From the NCBI GenBank assembly GCA_964464635.1, contig CAYXGT010000076.1:1-13536 (forward strand): 13,536 nt of DNA. Reading direction: 5' to 3'. Of this stretch, positions 6,048 to 13,536 are shown piece after piece. A model generated the notes under the pieces. The model was given only the letters and a program-made list of their open reading frames with translations, searched no databases and had not been told where the DNA came from. Each line of letters opens with the position of its first letter. Within the stretch, counting starts at the first letter, position 1. The position numbers and the translations under genes are program-made. The stretch comes from CAYLMG01 sp964464635 (GTDB lineage: Bacteria; Planctomycetota; Phycisphaerae; Sedimentisphaerales; Anaerobacaceae).

Positions 6048-6278
6048 AATTAGACAGGAGCTTTCGAGCAGTTTCTTTTGCCAGTCAATCCCAATGCTGC
6101 CGATATTGCGCTGATAACGTGCGGGTAAAACTTACGAGTCGAGTGCAAACCACTCAACCTTTTTTATCGAAACACCAACAGCCGCTTAAATCTTTTCAGC
6201 GGCTGTCAGCGACAGAATTTCCAAATTTTCCTTTTCAAAGGCTTCTTGTAAAACCTGTTTTTCCTTTTCTGCTAACAC
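6048..6278 (-). pseudogene. 5' part of the ThiF-like gene, broken by two in-frame TAA stops
   Basis: Upstream of the GTG at 6047, the same frame encodes 28 open codons. They include RYQRNIGSIGIDWQKKLLES and CLIV, the conserved start of E1-like enzymes. A TAA lies at 6132-6134, then 17 codons ending KKVEWFALDS, a second TAA at 6186-6188, and about 30 more open codons (AEKEKQVLQEAFEKENLEIL, SLTAAEKI) back to a possible GTG at 6276-6278. From memory, ThiF-like proteins in anaerobes carry an N-terminal extension ending in an ALENGxVPERYxRN-like sequence, which lines up with ALDS-stop-VLPARYQRN. This suggests a single original reading frame damaged by two nonsense changes with no frameshift. Readthrough or sequencing error are the alternatives. 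Confidence 0.55.
6178..6206 (-). other. 9-bp perfect hairpin inside the broken ThiF-like 5' region
   Basis: The arms ACAGCCGCT and AGCGGCTGT are separated by 11 bases (6187-6197). The stem is G/C-rich and the upstream-most in-frame TAA (6186-6188) lies at the junction of loop and 3' arm as transcribed. On the minus strand no run of T follows, so it does not look like a standard intrinsic terminator. Confidence 0.5.
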
Positions 6279-6310
6279 AATCCATTGCTCACTTAAAAGT
6301 GTTCGAGGTT

Positions 6311-8635
6311 TTAATCTTCCTGCTCTTCGTCGTCGTCTTCTTCAGGCTCTATATTCCAGTCCGGTGTTTGCTCGCCTAAAAGATGTCTGACAAAAAAATC
6401 GCGTCTTTTTCTTTCGCCGAAACGCCCGCCGTTCGAATGTCCCATACCCGGAACTACAATCAGCTCAAATTCCTTGTTTGCCTTTATAAGGGCATTGACA
6501 ACCTGCAATGTTGAAGAAGGGTCGACGTTTTTATCCATCTCGCCGACAATCAGCATCAATTTGCCCTGCAGCTTGTCCGCGTTAGTGACATTCGACTGCT
6601 CCTCGTAATGCGGCCCAACCGGATAGCCCATCCAAAGCTCATTCCACCACAGCTTGTCCACACGGTTATCGTGACAGCCGCAGGAGGAGACGGAAACTTT
6701 ATAAAATTCGGGATGAAACAATACCGCACCTGCTGCACTTTGTCCGCCGGCGGAAGTGCCGTAAACACCTACCCTGCTGATATCCATATAGGGGTACTTT
6801 TCAGCGGCCTTCTTCATCCATTTGATTCTGTCCGGCAGTCCGGCATCACCGAGATTGTGCCAGCAGAAATGATGAAAATCTCTGCATCGATTGCTTGTCC
6901 CCATACCGTCAACCTGTACAATAATAAAACCCAGCTCTGCCAGAGGCATCTGCCGGCTAAAATCACTCCATCTCTTTGGAACAAACGAGCCCTGCGGGCC
7001 TGCATAAATATCCTCTATAACAGGGTAACTCTTGTTAGGATCAAAACTTGCAGGCCGATAAATCACACCCCATATCTCAAACCTGTCATCACGGCTCATC
7101 GCCACAAACGGCTCAGGCGTCTGAAAACCTGCAGTAAATAAATCGTTGGCATCTGCTTTTTCAAGCTCCATAATAAGGGAGCCGTCACAGGATTTTCTCA
7201 GCTCGTGAACCGGCGGCATATCGACGCGTGAATACGTATCAACATAAAATTTTCGGTCGGGAGAATACTGGACAGAGTGCGTGCCGTCGCCCTCCGTCAG
7301 TGCAACCAGACCGGTCCCGTCAAAATTTATCCTGAAATAATGCATAAAGTACGGGTCCTGACCGTCGTAATAACCGCTGACAGAAAACCATATCTGCCGG
7401 TTTTCAGCGTCAAGCTTTTCGGTTCTGCGCCACAACCAGTTGCCTTTTGTTATCTGGTTTTTAACTTCACCTGTCTGCATATCATACAGGTACAGATGAT
7501 TCCAGCCGTCACGCTCCGATGCCCAGATAATCTCATTAGTATCGTCCAGGTACTCGAGATATTTTTTGTGTGCGTAGTCGATAAACGTGTCGCTCTGCTC
7601 GTCAATGATAACCGTTGTCTCACCGGTCTCGGCATCGACCTTTATAACCCTGACCATCTGATGTCCCCTCTGGTTATAATAAAAATAAAAACTTTTACTG
7701 TCCGGCGTCCAGTGCCAGTCTTCCGTCCTGTAAAAAGGATTCGGGAAGAACTTATCATCAATTTTTATCTGCTTTTTCCCGTCGATATGGAAGAGACAGG
7801 GTTTGCTGATAGTAATTGCATCCCCGGGCTTTTCGTATTCCATTTCCTCGTATTTCGGCTGAACCTGGTCTGCCGGCGACGATTGCACATAATGCACTAT
7901 CCATTTTGGTTTCGGCTTATCAATATTGGTGATAAGCTTTTTTGAATCCTGTGACCATAAAACCCTGTGTGAATAGTGATAATCCGGATTGCCGTCATTT
8001 GTTAACCGGTAAACTTCATCGGTCAGCGTAGAGCGTATATATAAATCATAATTCTTAACGAAAGCTTCCCATTGCTCGTCAGGCGACTTAATGCCTTCAT
8101 TGGGGTCAGGCCGCGGCCCTCGTCCTTCAAATTCCCCTCTTCGGCCTCGCCATCTTTCTCTTCGGCCGGGTCTTTTTTCTTCGGGTACTCCCGTTTTGAT
8201 TTTTTCCAATTCGTATGAGTCCAGACGTACCTGCCAGATAGTATCGCCCACCTGGAACTCCATCGCATTTGCATCATCGACAAACTTAATTGAATAAAAA
8301 GGCAGCTCGTCTGCAGTATATTCTGTTCCGGTCTGCTCTGATAGTGCCTCCGCCAGCCTGCAATGGTCGAATGCTTTCTGTTTTATACTTTTTTCGGCGT
8401 CAACCAAAATAAATTCTTTTGTTTCATCCCGCAGGTCGTTCCTGTACCAGAATCGTGGTTCATCTTCAATCCAGTTCGGGTCAATAGAGTCCTTATAAAC
8501 AAGACCTTGAAATTTCCTTCTCAGTCTGTCGGCTTGTCTGTAGTCTTCACGAGTAACAGCCGATGTGTTTGAAAGACAAATGCCTGACAAAAACAAAACA
8601 AGAATTGCGGTGCAAAAAACTTTTTTTGCATTCAT
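6311..8635 (-). CDS. secreted S9-family (DPP IV/prolyl oligopeptidase-like) serine peptidase
   Basis: A 774-775-residue exported peptidase. Residues 1-27 are a signal peptide (hydrophobic core AILVLFLSGICLS). The middle, to about residue 500, is the beta-propeller-like DPP IV N-terminal region, with repeats such as HWTPDSKSFYFYY and IWASERDGWNHLYLYDMQTG. The catalytic alpha/beta-hydrolase domain follows: nucleophile Ser629 in VYGTSAGG, Asp702 in VGEMDKNV, His734 in PGMGHSNGG. An Arg-rich insert (PGRRERWRGRRG, 157-168) and an acidic tail (EPEEDDDEEQED) are unusual. The start may be the GTG at 8638 or the ATG one codon later; AAGGGG is 3 bases before GTG but 6 before ATG, so I prefer ATG. It would clear proline-containing peptides in the periplasm. 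It sits 34 bases downstream of the MoaD-like gene, apparently in the AOR operon, with no obvious functional link. Confidence 0.92.
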   Translation of the reverse strand: MNAKKVFCTAILVLFLSGICLSNTSAVTREDYRQADRLRRKFQGLVYKDSIDPNWIEDEPRFWYRNDLRDETKEFILVDAEKSIKQKAFDHCRLAEALSEQTGTEYTADELPFYSIKFVDDANAMEFQVGDTIWQVRLDSYELEKIKTGVPEEKRPGRRERWRGRRGEFEGRGPRPDPNEGIKSPDEQWEAFVKNYDLYIRSTLTDEVYRLTNDGNPDYHYSHRVLWSQDSKKLITNIDKPKPKWIVHYVQSSPADQVQPKYEEMEYEKPGDAITISKPCLFHIDGKKQIKIDDKFFPNPFYRTEDWHWTPDSKSFYFYYNQRGHQMVRVIKVDAETGETTVIIDEQSDTFIDYAHKKYLEYLDDTNEIIWASERDGWNHLYLYDMQTGEVKNQITKGNWLWRRTEKLDAENRQIWFSVSGYYDGQDPYFMHYFRINFDGTGLVALTEGDGTHSVQYSPDRKFYVDTYSRVDMPPVHELRKSCDGSLIMELEKADANDLFTAGFQTPEPFVAMSRDDRFEIWGVIYRPASFDPNKSYPVIEDIYAGPQGSFVPKRWSDFSRQMPLAELGFIIVQVDGMGTSNRCRDFHHFCWHNLGDAGLPDRIKWMKKAAEKYPYMDISRVGVYGTSAGGQSAAGAVLFHPEFYKVSVSSCGCHDNRVDKLWWNELWMGYPVGPHYEEQSNVTNADKLQGKLMLIVGEMDKNVDPSSTLQVVNALIKANKEFELIVVPGMGHSNGGRFGERKRRDFFVRHLLGEQTPDWNIEPEEDDDEEQED

Positions 8636-8669
8636 CACTTTCCCCTTTCAGAAATAATTAAAAATTCTA

Positions 8670-8903
8670 TCATCCTCCCCCCGCTGCAGGCGGAAAGATA
8701 AAAACAGTATCATCTTCGGTTAGCACTGTGTTGATATCGGTTTGCCTGCCGTTAACAGCTATTAACCTGACCTGTTTTTCAGGCAGGCCCAGCTCTTTGA
8801 CAATATCCAGGACTGTGCCTCCATCTTTTATCTCGGTTTTGCCGTCATCGCCCTCTTTAGAATATTCGGCGAAAATCGACATTAGCTTAACGTTCACCTT
8901 CAT
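8670..8903 (-). CDS. MoaD/ThiS-family sulfur carrier protein
   Basis: A 77-residue ubiquitin-like protein ending in PPAAGGG, with the C-terminal Gly-Gly needed for adenylation and thiocarboxylation. The fold signature is clear: MKVNVKLMSIFAEYSKEG at the start, GTVLDIVKELGLPEKQVRLIAVNGR in the middle, and LTEDDTVFIFPPAAGGG at the end. In molybdopterin synthesis such carriers donate the dithiolene sulfur, and copies next to AOR genes are thought to serve the tungsten or molybdenum pterin. Three terminal glycines rather than two is a small oddity. The start is fixed by GGAGG at 8913-8917, 9 bases upstream; this site begins just after the AOR stop, so the two genes are cotranscribed. The expected activating enzyme is the damaged ThiF-like gene about 2.6 kb further along. 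Confidence 0.88.
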   Translation of the reverse strand: MKVNVKLMSIFAEYSKEGDDGKTEIKDGGTVLDIVKELGLPEKQVRLIAVNGRQTDINTVLTEDDTVFIFPPAAGGG

Positions 8904-8919
8904 AAGTATAAGCCTCCAA

Positions 8920-10767
8920 TCAGGCTAATGCCAGCCGAGCCAGGGTTTCTTTGGTAGGCTCGCCATCAGGACCCCAGCCTCTGTGTTTGTAATAATCCTC
9001 CATCAATTCCTTAAACGGGATTACCTTGCCCGCTCGAAAACCTTCCTTTGCGGAGTTATACATCTTTTTGGGTATCTGGTCTGTCTTACCGTCATAGCCG
9101 TCACGAACATTTAGCAGTCTCTGCAAATTAAAAATTCTTTCTCCGGTAACCATAAGCTCCTGGACCGAACAGTCCCATCCCGTAATCGCATTGAACAGTT
9201 TCGCCAGATCGGTCAGAGACCAGCTTCCGCCGTCAACCATAAACATACAGAGAACAAGCGAATTGACCAAACCGCCAAGGTCCTGACATTTAGCAGCGAC
9301 AAGACTCTGGTTTTCTCTTTCGAAAAATTTAACGCAGCCCTGGTTTACTCCGACTTCGGGCATAAAGAAACCGCCCATCTCGACATCCTCGCAGGGACCT
9401 CTGAAGTGACAGGCCCCGCGAGTCCCCGTCGCATAGGTCGGTGCAAGCGAAATACAGGAGCGTGCATCGTGAGCAGGAAAATCAAGTCCCTTGCAATGGA
9501 CTACTCTTTCGACAGCTTCAGGCCCAATCTTTTCAGCAGCTTTTAATGTGCCTTCCGCAAAAAGTGCTCCGAAACCTTCCTTTTCCCCGATAAGCTCGCA
9601 TAATTTAAGAAACACTTCTGTATCACCGAACTTTATCTCTATCCCGCCGGTATCTTTTTTCGTTATAAGGCCCTGCTCGTAGCAATCCATAGCAAAGCCG
9701 ACCATCGCCCCGAGTGAAATGGTATCCACGCCGAGACGGTTCGCAATATCGTTGCCGATTGCCACGACCTTCGGGTCGCCAATCATAAGATTCGTGCCCA
9801 TCATACCGAGCGTTTCATATTCGGGTCCCACACCCTCATAGGTATACTCGGCAGGCTCGGTAATCTTGATTTTACGGTGACATCCGATGGGGCAGTAACT
9901 ACAAGGCCAGGGCTTTGCATCAAGTACTTTTGTGTAATTCGGCGCACCAAGAGTCTTTGCACCTTCCGGCCAGACGTCACCATCCCAGTACTTAATCGGC
10001 ATATCGCCGAGGCCTTCTGCCGTCTCGCAAAGACCCGGGGTTCCATGAATCCTGAACTTGTTCTCGATTGAATTTTTATTTATCAAAAGCTGGTATTCCT
10101 TGATAAGCTGTTTTGTTTCCTCCGGGTCGGCAACCGGCACTTTTTTCGTGCCCTTAACTGCAACAGCCTTGAGATTTTTACCGCCCATAACAGCGCCGAG
10201 CCCGCCCCTGCCTGCAAAGCTGTGCTTGTCCATAGCAACGCAGGCAATGGCGACCTTTCTCTCACCAGCCGGCCCTATGCACGCAACTGCAACTTTTTTG
10301 TCACCAAGCTCGGCCTTTATTGCATCATCGGTTTGGTAAGTATCCCTGCCCCAAATTTTTGATGCATCTTTTATCTCGACGTTATCATCATTTATATAGA
10401 TATACACCGGCTTGTCGGCCTTGCCTTTTATAACCAGAGCATCGAAGCCACAGTCCTTGAAATTCGGCCCCCAGTCCGCTCCTCCGGCGGTATCGGCAAA
10501 GGTTCCTGTGATTGGCGAATTGCTTATAATGCTGAATTTAGCTCCGCCGGGCACAGCCGGTCCCTGGAAAGGCCCGGTAGCGAAGATAAGAAGATTCTTA
10601 GGGTCATAAGCATCAGTTTTACCGGTTAATTCTTTCTGAAGAATCCAGGCAGCGAGACCTGCACCGCCGATAAAATTTTTAAGCACATCCTCCTCTATAC
10701 CCGTGACATTCGATTGTCTATTCGTTAAATCTACCCATAAAATTTTGTGCCAGTATCCGTTCCCCAT
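8920..10767 (-). CDS. aor: aldehyde:ferredoxin oxidoreductase (tungsten-pterin enzyme)
   Basis: A 615-residue, full-length member of the AOR family, which oxidises aldehydes to carboxylic acids with ferredoxin as electron acceptor, using a metallo-bis-pterin (usually tungsten) and one [4Fe-4S] cluster. The cluster ligands are visible as Cys289, Cys292 and Cys296 in PCSYCPIGC and Cys507 in NSLVLC, in the same arrangement as archaeal AOR. Other family landmarks are GGAGLAAWIL near 34-43, PGGAKFSIISNSPITG near 73-88, GPEYETLG near 314-321, FPAHDAR near 430-436 and ATGTRGACHFRGP near 446-458. There is no signal peptide, so it is cytoplasmic. AAGAAGGA lies about 8 bases before the ATG. The gene heads a minus-strand run with the sulfur carrier, peptidase and ThiF-like genes. 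Oxygen-sensitive tungsten chemistry implies an anaerobe. The exact substrate cannot be read from the sequence. Confidence 0.95.
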   Translation of the reverse strand: MGNGYWHKILWVDLTNRQSNVTGIEEDVLKNFIGGAGLAAWILQKELTGKTDAYDPKNLLIFATGPFQGPAVPGGAKFSIISNSPITGTFADTAGGADWGPNFKDCGFDALVIKGKADKPVYIYINDDNVEIKDASKIWGRDTYQTDDAIKAELGDKKVAVACIGPAGERKVAIACVAMDKHSFAGRGGLGAVMGGKNLKAVAVKGTKKVPVADPEETKQLIKEYQLLINKNSIENKFRIHGTPGLCETAEGLGDMPIKYWDGDVWPEGAKTLGAPNYTKVLDAKPWPCSYCPIGCHRKIKITEPAEYTYEGVGPEYETLGMMGTNLMIGDPKVVAIGNDIANRLGVDTISLGAMVGFAMDCYEQGLITKKDTGGIEIKFGDTEVFLKLCELIGEKEGFGALFAEGTLKAAEKIGPEAVERVVHCKGLDFPAHDARSCISLAPTYATGTRGACHFRGPCEDVEMGGFFMPEVGVNQGCVKFFERENQSLVAAKCQDLGGLVNSLVLCMFMVDGGSWSLTDLAKLFNAITGWDCSVQELMVTGERIFNLQRLLNVRDGYDGKTDQIPKKMYNSAKEGFRAGKVIPFKELMEDYYKHRGWGPDGEPTKETLARLALA

Positions 10768-11009
10768 TTATTTGATCCTTCTTTTATTAACTTTTTGTTA
10801 GTAATTCGAGTATGATGCCCTATTTTTGCGTAAAAATCAATCATTATATATTGACACTAAGAGAAAAATATTTCATAAAGTTGATTTTATATCAGGTCAA
10901 ATAAAGCTCTGCTGAGAGTATATTAACTCACACTCCGTTAGCGAAGTCATCGAAAAAATGAAAAACGAGTAGCCGAAATACAAACACTTCTTTTACAAAC
11001 AACTACTTA
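10768..11009 (-). promoter_or_regulatory. intergenic region holding the probable AOR operon promoter
   Basis: This 242-base, A/T-rich stretch separates AOR from the DUF2330-like gene. On the minus strand a TATAAT lies at 10843-10848, about 75 bases before the AOR start, but the -35 region is poor. The same bases, read on the plus strand as CATTATATA (10842-10850), resemble a single ModE half site; the second arm at the usual spacing is not convincing. A short CTCT/AGAG hairpin with a loose T-rich tail near 10902-10919 might be a weak terminator for the upstream gene. Nothing else is seen in it. Confidence 0.3.
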
Positions 11010-12668
11010 TTACTGAATATCACTTTTCTTCCCACTTTTATCTACCAGGACATAATCATCAGGAAAACCTTCGCCTGTATATGTCCGCCAGACTATACCC
11101 CTTTCATCCTTAAAAATGACGTAATTACCCGGCGAATCCTCTTGTTTTATAACACCCCCCTCAAAAGAATTTGAAAGAAAATGTTCGAATTTTCGTAACT
11201 GAGGATTGTTCTGTATTAAATCAGCAACTGCAATTTTATATTGTTCTATGCTAATATTTTCTGAACCTGCATAATATTGAGACACTAATTCGCTAAGTTT
11301 CTCCCTGAATGGTTCTTCTTCAGTTCTTCTAATGATATTATGAATATGAGAACTGGTTGTAATGTTTTTAACCTTCGGTAACATCGCATAAATAATTAAG
11401 CTTCCAATAGAAGAGAAAATAAAAGATAACAACATCGCTCTTATCAAAGGATACTGAACTTTTTTGTATTTTTCTCCACGATAAAGACAATGCAAGGCTA
11501 TGAATATAAAAACAATCGCAGGAAAAAAGAAAATAAACGAGTATTGCCAAGCACCCTGCTTACTCCAGTAATGCTTCTGATAGTGATGAAACTTACTTAT
11601 ATCGAAAACGATATCTTTGTTCATCTGGTCAGGTCTTAAAATGCCGCAAAATCTGCTTATAATACAACCATCCCAGAAATATCTAAAAGCCTCCGGATGC
11701 CCTATTTTCTGTTCAAATTTTTCTCCTGCAAAACCTTCAACAGCTTCATCTTCCATATTTACAAAAGCTTTTTCTTTGATTATAAATCGGTCGGATAGCT
11801 CAAGCGTTAATTTACTTCCGGATAGACCATTATTGCTTATCACAAAAATATCTAAATAAACATCGTTGCCGACTGTCGAAGTAAGCCTCAGTGGATACAA
11901 TATCTTTTTTGATGGAAAAGTCATTTCCAATGGATGCGGCTGGCTCAGCCCTCCATCTTCATTTCTTTTAAGCTTCGCAGCGACAAAACACCAGTTGTCC
12001 TTAATGTAATCATTTACAATTGTTTTATCATTTTTATCAAGTGCGGCAAAACCATTGCTATCCAACCATCTATCAAGTGCCTCAGTCTTTTGCGCTTTCA
12101 AAACAAAAATCTTGTAATTACCCACCTCATTTATATCCCTTACTTCAATACCCGAAATACTAATGCTTGCCTTTTTATTCAAAGATGGCATTAAAAGAGA
12201 GAGTACTATGAAAATTATTATAATAAGCAAAATAAACTGCATTACACTATGTTTTCTTCCATAGAGATGAATGAGGTAAATTGAAATCACAAGGCCTGCA
12301 CAAGAGAAAGCTATTGGTATCCTTCCGCCTAAATCATGCGTAATTTCAGGCTGCAATACGACACTTAGTGTTTTAATCAGCCCGGGAGAGACTTCCCGAA
12401 ACCCATTAGGTTCAGCAGGCAGCGGTATTATCCAGCCGAATTCTTTTCCCTTACCTTCCAAAATAGACTCAATGATAAGCGTTTCGATACCGTCTTTATA
12501 TACAATTATTGCTCTCTGGCTCGGTATACCTGGAGACACCTTATACGCCTTTTCAGGAAAATATTTGCCATCCGCAAAAACAGCTTGCGAGATAGAGGAA
12601 ATGAAAAAATATGAAAATAAAACGAGCTTATAAAGACCTGTTTGACTAAATAAATGTCTATTTCTCAT
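11010..12668 (-). CDS. DUF2330-like membrane protein with inserted and C-terminal membrane segments
   Basis: A 552-residue envelope protein. Residues 1-32 are a signal peptide ending AVFA. Residues 33-110 (IPSQRAIIVYKDGIETLIIE, FGWIIPLPAEP) match the start of the DUF2330 pattern known from bacterial exported proteins of unknown function. The second half of that pattern appears at about 168-305 (VGNYKIFVLKAQ, LDRWLDSNGF, FVAAKLKR, ILYPLRLTS). Between them sit two membrane spans, near 117-136 and 144-161, an unusual interruption. Two more spans lie near 366-386 and 398-421, followed by a polar C-terminal domain to 552. GGAGG is 4 bases before the ATG. Base composition is visibly more A/T-rich than AOR or GcvPB, hinting at a different history. 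It has no recognisable enzyme motif and no clear functional link to either neighbour. Confidence 0.72.
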   Translation of the reverse strand: MRNRHLFSQTGLYKLVLFSYFFISSISQAVFADGKYFPEKAYKVSPGIPSQRAIIVYKDGIETLIIESILEGKGKEFGWIIPLPAEPNGFREVSPGLIKTLSVVLQPEITHDLGGRIPIAFSCAGLVISIYLIHLYGRKHSVMQFILLIIIIFIVLSLLMPSLNKKASISISGIEVRDINEVGNYKIFVLKAQKTEALDRWLDSNGFAALDKNDKTIVNDYIKDNWCFVAAKLKRNEDGGLSQPHPLEMTFPSKKILYPLRLTSTVGNDVYLDIFVISNNGLSGSKLTLELSDRFIIKEKAFVNMEDEAVEGFAGEKFEQKIGHPEAFRYFWDGCIISRFCGILRPDQMNKDIVFDISKFHHYQKHYWSKQGAWQYSFIFFFPAIVFIFIALHCLYRGEKYKKVQYPLIRAMLLSFIFSSIGSLIIYAMLPKVKNITTSSHIHNIIRRTEEEPFREKLSELVSQYYAGSENISIEQYKIAVADLIQNNPQLRKFEHFLSNSFEGGVIKQEDSPGNYVIFKDERGIVWRTYTGEGFPDDYVLVDKSGKKSDIQ

Positions 12669-12714
12669 ATTACCTCCGCAGAATTTTAACTTTTTAAATT
12701 TTACTTTTTATTTT

Positions 12715-13536
12715 CTATAGACTGGCGATGTTGAGATGTTTTGCTGCGGCTATCTCGTCGGGTCTGCTTACAGGCGTTGTCACCGGAGCTGCTTTGACTT
12801 TTTCCGGCTCGGTTTCAGCCAGTTTGGCAATCTCAATCATAGCTTCTATAAAGGCGTCGAGTGTCTCCTTGCCTTCGGTTTCGGTCGGCTCAATCATTAT
12901 CGCTTCGTTGACTATTATCGGAAAATATATAGTCGGCGGATGAAAGCCCCTGTCAATCAGGGCCTTTGCAATATCAACCGTATGAACACCGTTATCAAGC
13001 ATCTTCTTTGTAGGTTTGAAGACACACTCGTGCTTACATATACAATCGAAGGCAATATCGTAATACGGTTTTAATTTTTCTCTTATATAATTGGCGTTAA
13101 GAACTGCATTCTCCGCAACTTTCGCAAGGCCAACGCTACCCTGCATCAGCATATATACATAAGCTTTTAAGACTACAGCGAAGTTTCCATAAAAAGGTGC
13201 AATGTTGCCGATAGATTTCGGCCTGTTAAAATCAAGTGCGTAAGTGCCATCATCTTTTTTTACGACGATTGGGATAGGCAGAAAATCGAGCAGCCCTTCA
13301 GTAACGCCTATCGGCCCTGCGCCGGGTCCGCCTCCGCCGTGCGGCGTGGCAAACGTCTTGTGCAGATTAAGATGAACGATGTCAAAACCGAAGTCACCCG
13401 GCCTGGCCTTGCCGATTATCGCGTTCATATTCGCACCGTCATAATAAGCTATCCCATCGACACTATGGATTAAATCGCAAATCTCTTTTATATGAGGATT
13501 AAAAATACCGAGCGTATTCGGGCAGGTAAGCATAAG
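12715..13536 (-). CDS. gcvPB: glycine dehydrogenase (decarboxylating) subunit 2, C-terminal part (runs off right edge)
   Basis: The last 273 or so residues of the P-protein beta subunit of the glycine cleavage system, which decarboxylates glycine on pyridoxal phosphate and passes the aminomethyl group to lipoyl H-protein. The PLP lysine is in LNLHKTFATPHGGGGPGAGP. Upstream, YYDGANMNAIIGKARPGDFG matches the conserved strand and loop around the cofactor. Later segments (FNRPKSIGNIAPFYGNFAV, IMIEPTETEGKETLDAFIEA) are typical of the short two-subunit form. The frame is open through the right edge, so the start is outside the window. The tail has an Ala/Pro/Val-rich extension before the final DEIAAAKHLNI. 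A 46-base gap with no clear terminator separates it from the DUF2330-like gene, so readthrough is possible. Confidence 0.95.
   Translation of the reverse strand, partial: LMLTCPNTLGIFNPHIKEICDLIHSVDGIAYYDGANMNAIIGKARPGDFGFDIVHLNLHKTFATPHGGGGPGAGPIGVTEGLLDFLPIPIVVKKDDGTYALDFNRPKSIGNIAPFYGNFAVVLKAYVYMLMQGSVGLAKVAENAVLNANYIREKLKPYYDIAFDCICKHECVFKPTKKMLDNGVHTVDIAKALIDRGFHPPTIYFPIIVNEAIMIEPTETEGKETLDAFIEAMIEIAKLAETEPEKVKAAPVTTPVSRPDEIAAAKHLNIASL

Noticed and set aside
6186..6188. Recoding of the stop as selenocysteine or pyrrolysine
   Set aside because: Both in-frame stops are TAA, not TGA or TAG, so known Sec or Pyl insertion does not apply, even though a hairpin is present.
7277..7945. 222-codon open frame on the plus strand
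   Set aside because: It is wholly antisense to the well-supported S9 peptidase gene, and its translation resembles no protein I recognise.
10902..10919. Intrinsic terminator downstream of the DUF2330-like gene
   Set aside because: The stem is only 4-5 bp and is followed by a loose T-rich tract rather than a T-run, so it is mentioned only as a weak possibility.
10916..10975. Short plus-strand frame reading EYINSHSVSEVIEKMKNE before a stop
   Set aside because: It looks protein-like but is only 18 codons with no start and an upstream stop. A gene remnant is possible but cannot be supported.

Overview
The window looks like a bacterial chromosome, most likely a Phycisphaerae/Sedimentisphaerales-type planctomycete. 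This is an inference from two features: a secreted protein ending in the short dockerin-like repeat (GDLDGDCDVDFADLAIL) common in that group, and a lone prepilin-like protein with a C-terminal motif related to the planctomycete H-X9-DG domain. No RNA genes, CRISPR arrays, insertion sequences or integrases are visible.

Layout. Positions 1-1171 (minus strand) hold two adjoining permease genes of a peptide/nickel-type ABC importer; the second runs off the left edge. Positions 1172-1428 are a divergent control region with a promoter for the permeases, a short tandem repeat and a palindrome resembling a ModE operator. Positions 1429-5466 (plus strand) form a compact run: a ModE-type regulator, a prepilin-like protein (ATGA overlap), a secreted dockerin protein, an unidentified polytopic membrane protein, a THEP1-like NTPase, a 58-residue cysteine-rich protein, and a MobB-like P-loop protein. 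Positions 5463-10767 (minus strand, convergent) read from right to left as a tungsten-type aldehyde ferredoxin oxidoreductase (AOR), a MoaD/ThiS-type sulfur carrier, an S9 prolyl-oligopeptidase-family peptidase, and a HesA/MoeB/ThiF-type activating enzyme. Positions 11010-12668 (minus) hold a DUF2330-like membrane protein. From 12715 to the right edge (minus) is the C-terminal part of glycine dehydrogenase subunit 2 (GcvPB).

How the genes fit together. The middle 9 kb reads as a molybdenum/tungsten locus. It has an AOR that needs a metallopterin, a MoaD-like carrier and ThiF-like activator of the kind that supply the dithiolene sulfur, a MobB-like protein, and a ModE-type regulator with a probable operator over its own promoter. 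Between these recognisable parts sit a membrane protein, a THEP1-like NTPase and a tiny Cys-rich protein, all translationally packed. They are the best candidates here for undescribed partners in metal uptake, sensing or cofactor insertion.

The strongest anomaly is the ThiF-like gene. Its homology appears to run through two in-frame TAA stops upstream of the only usable start, and the first stop lies in a 9-bp perfect hairpin. The gene may be decaying, or may be expressed in an unusual way. All functional assignments come from reading motifs; no database search was possible.
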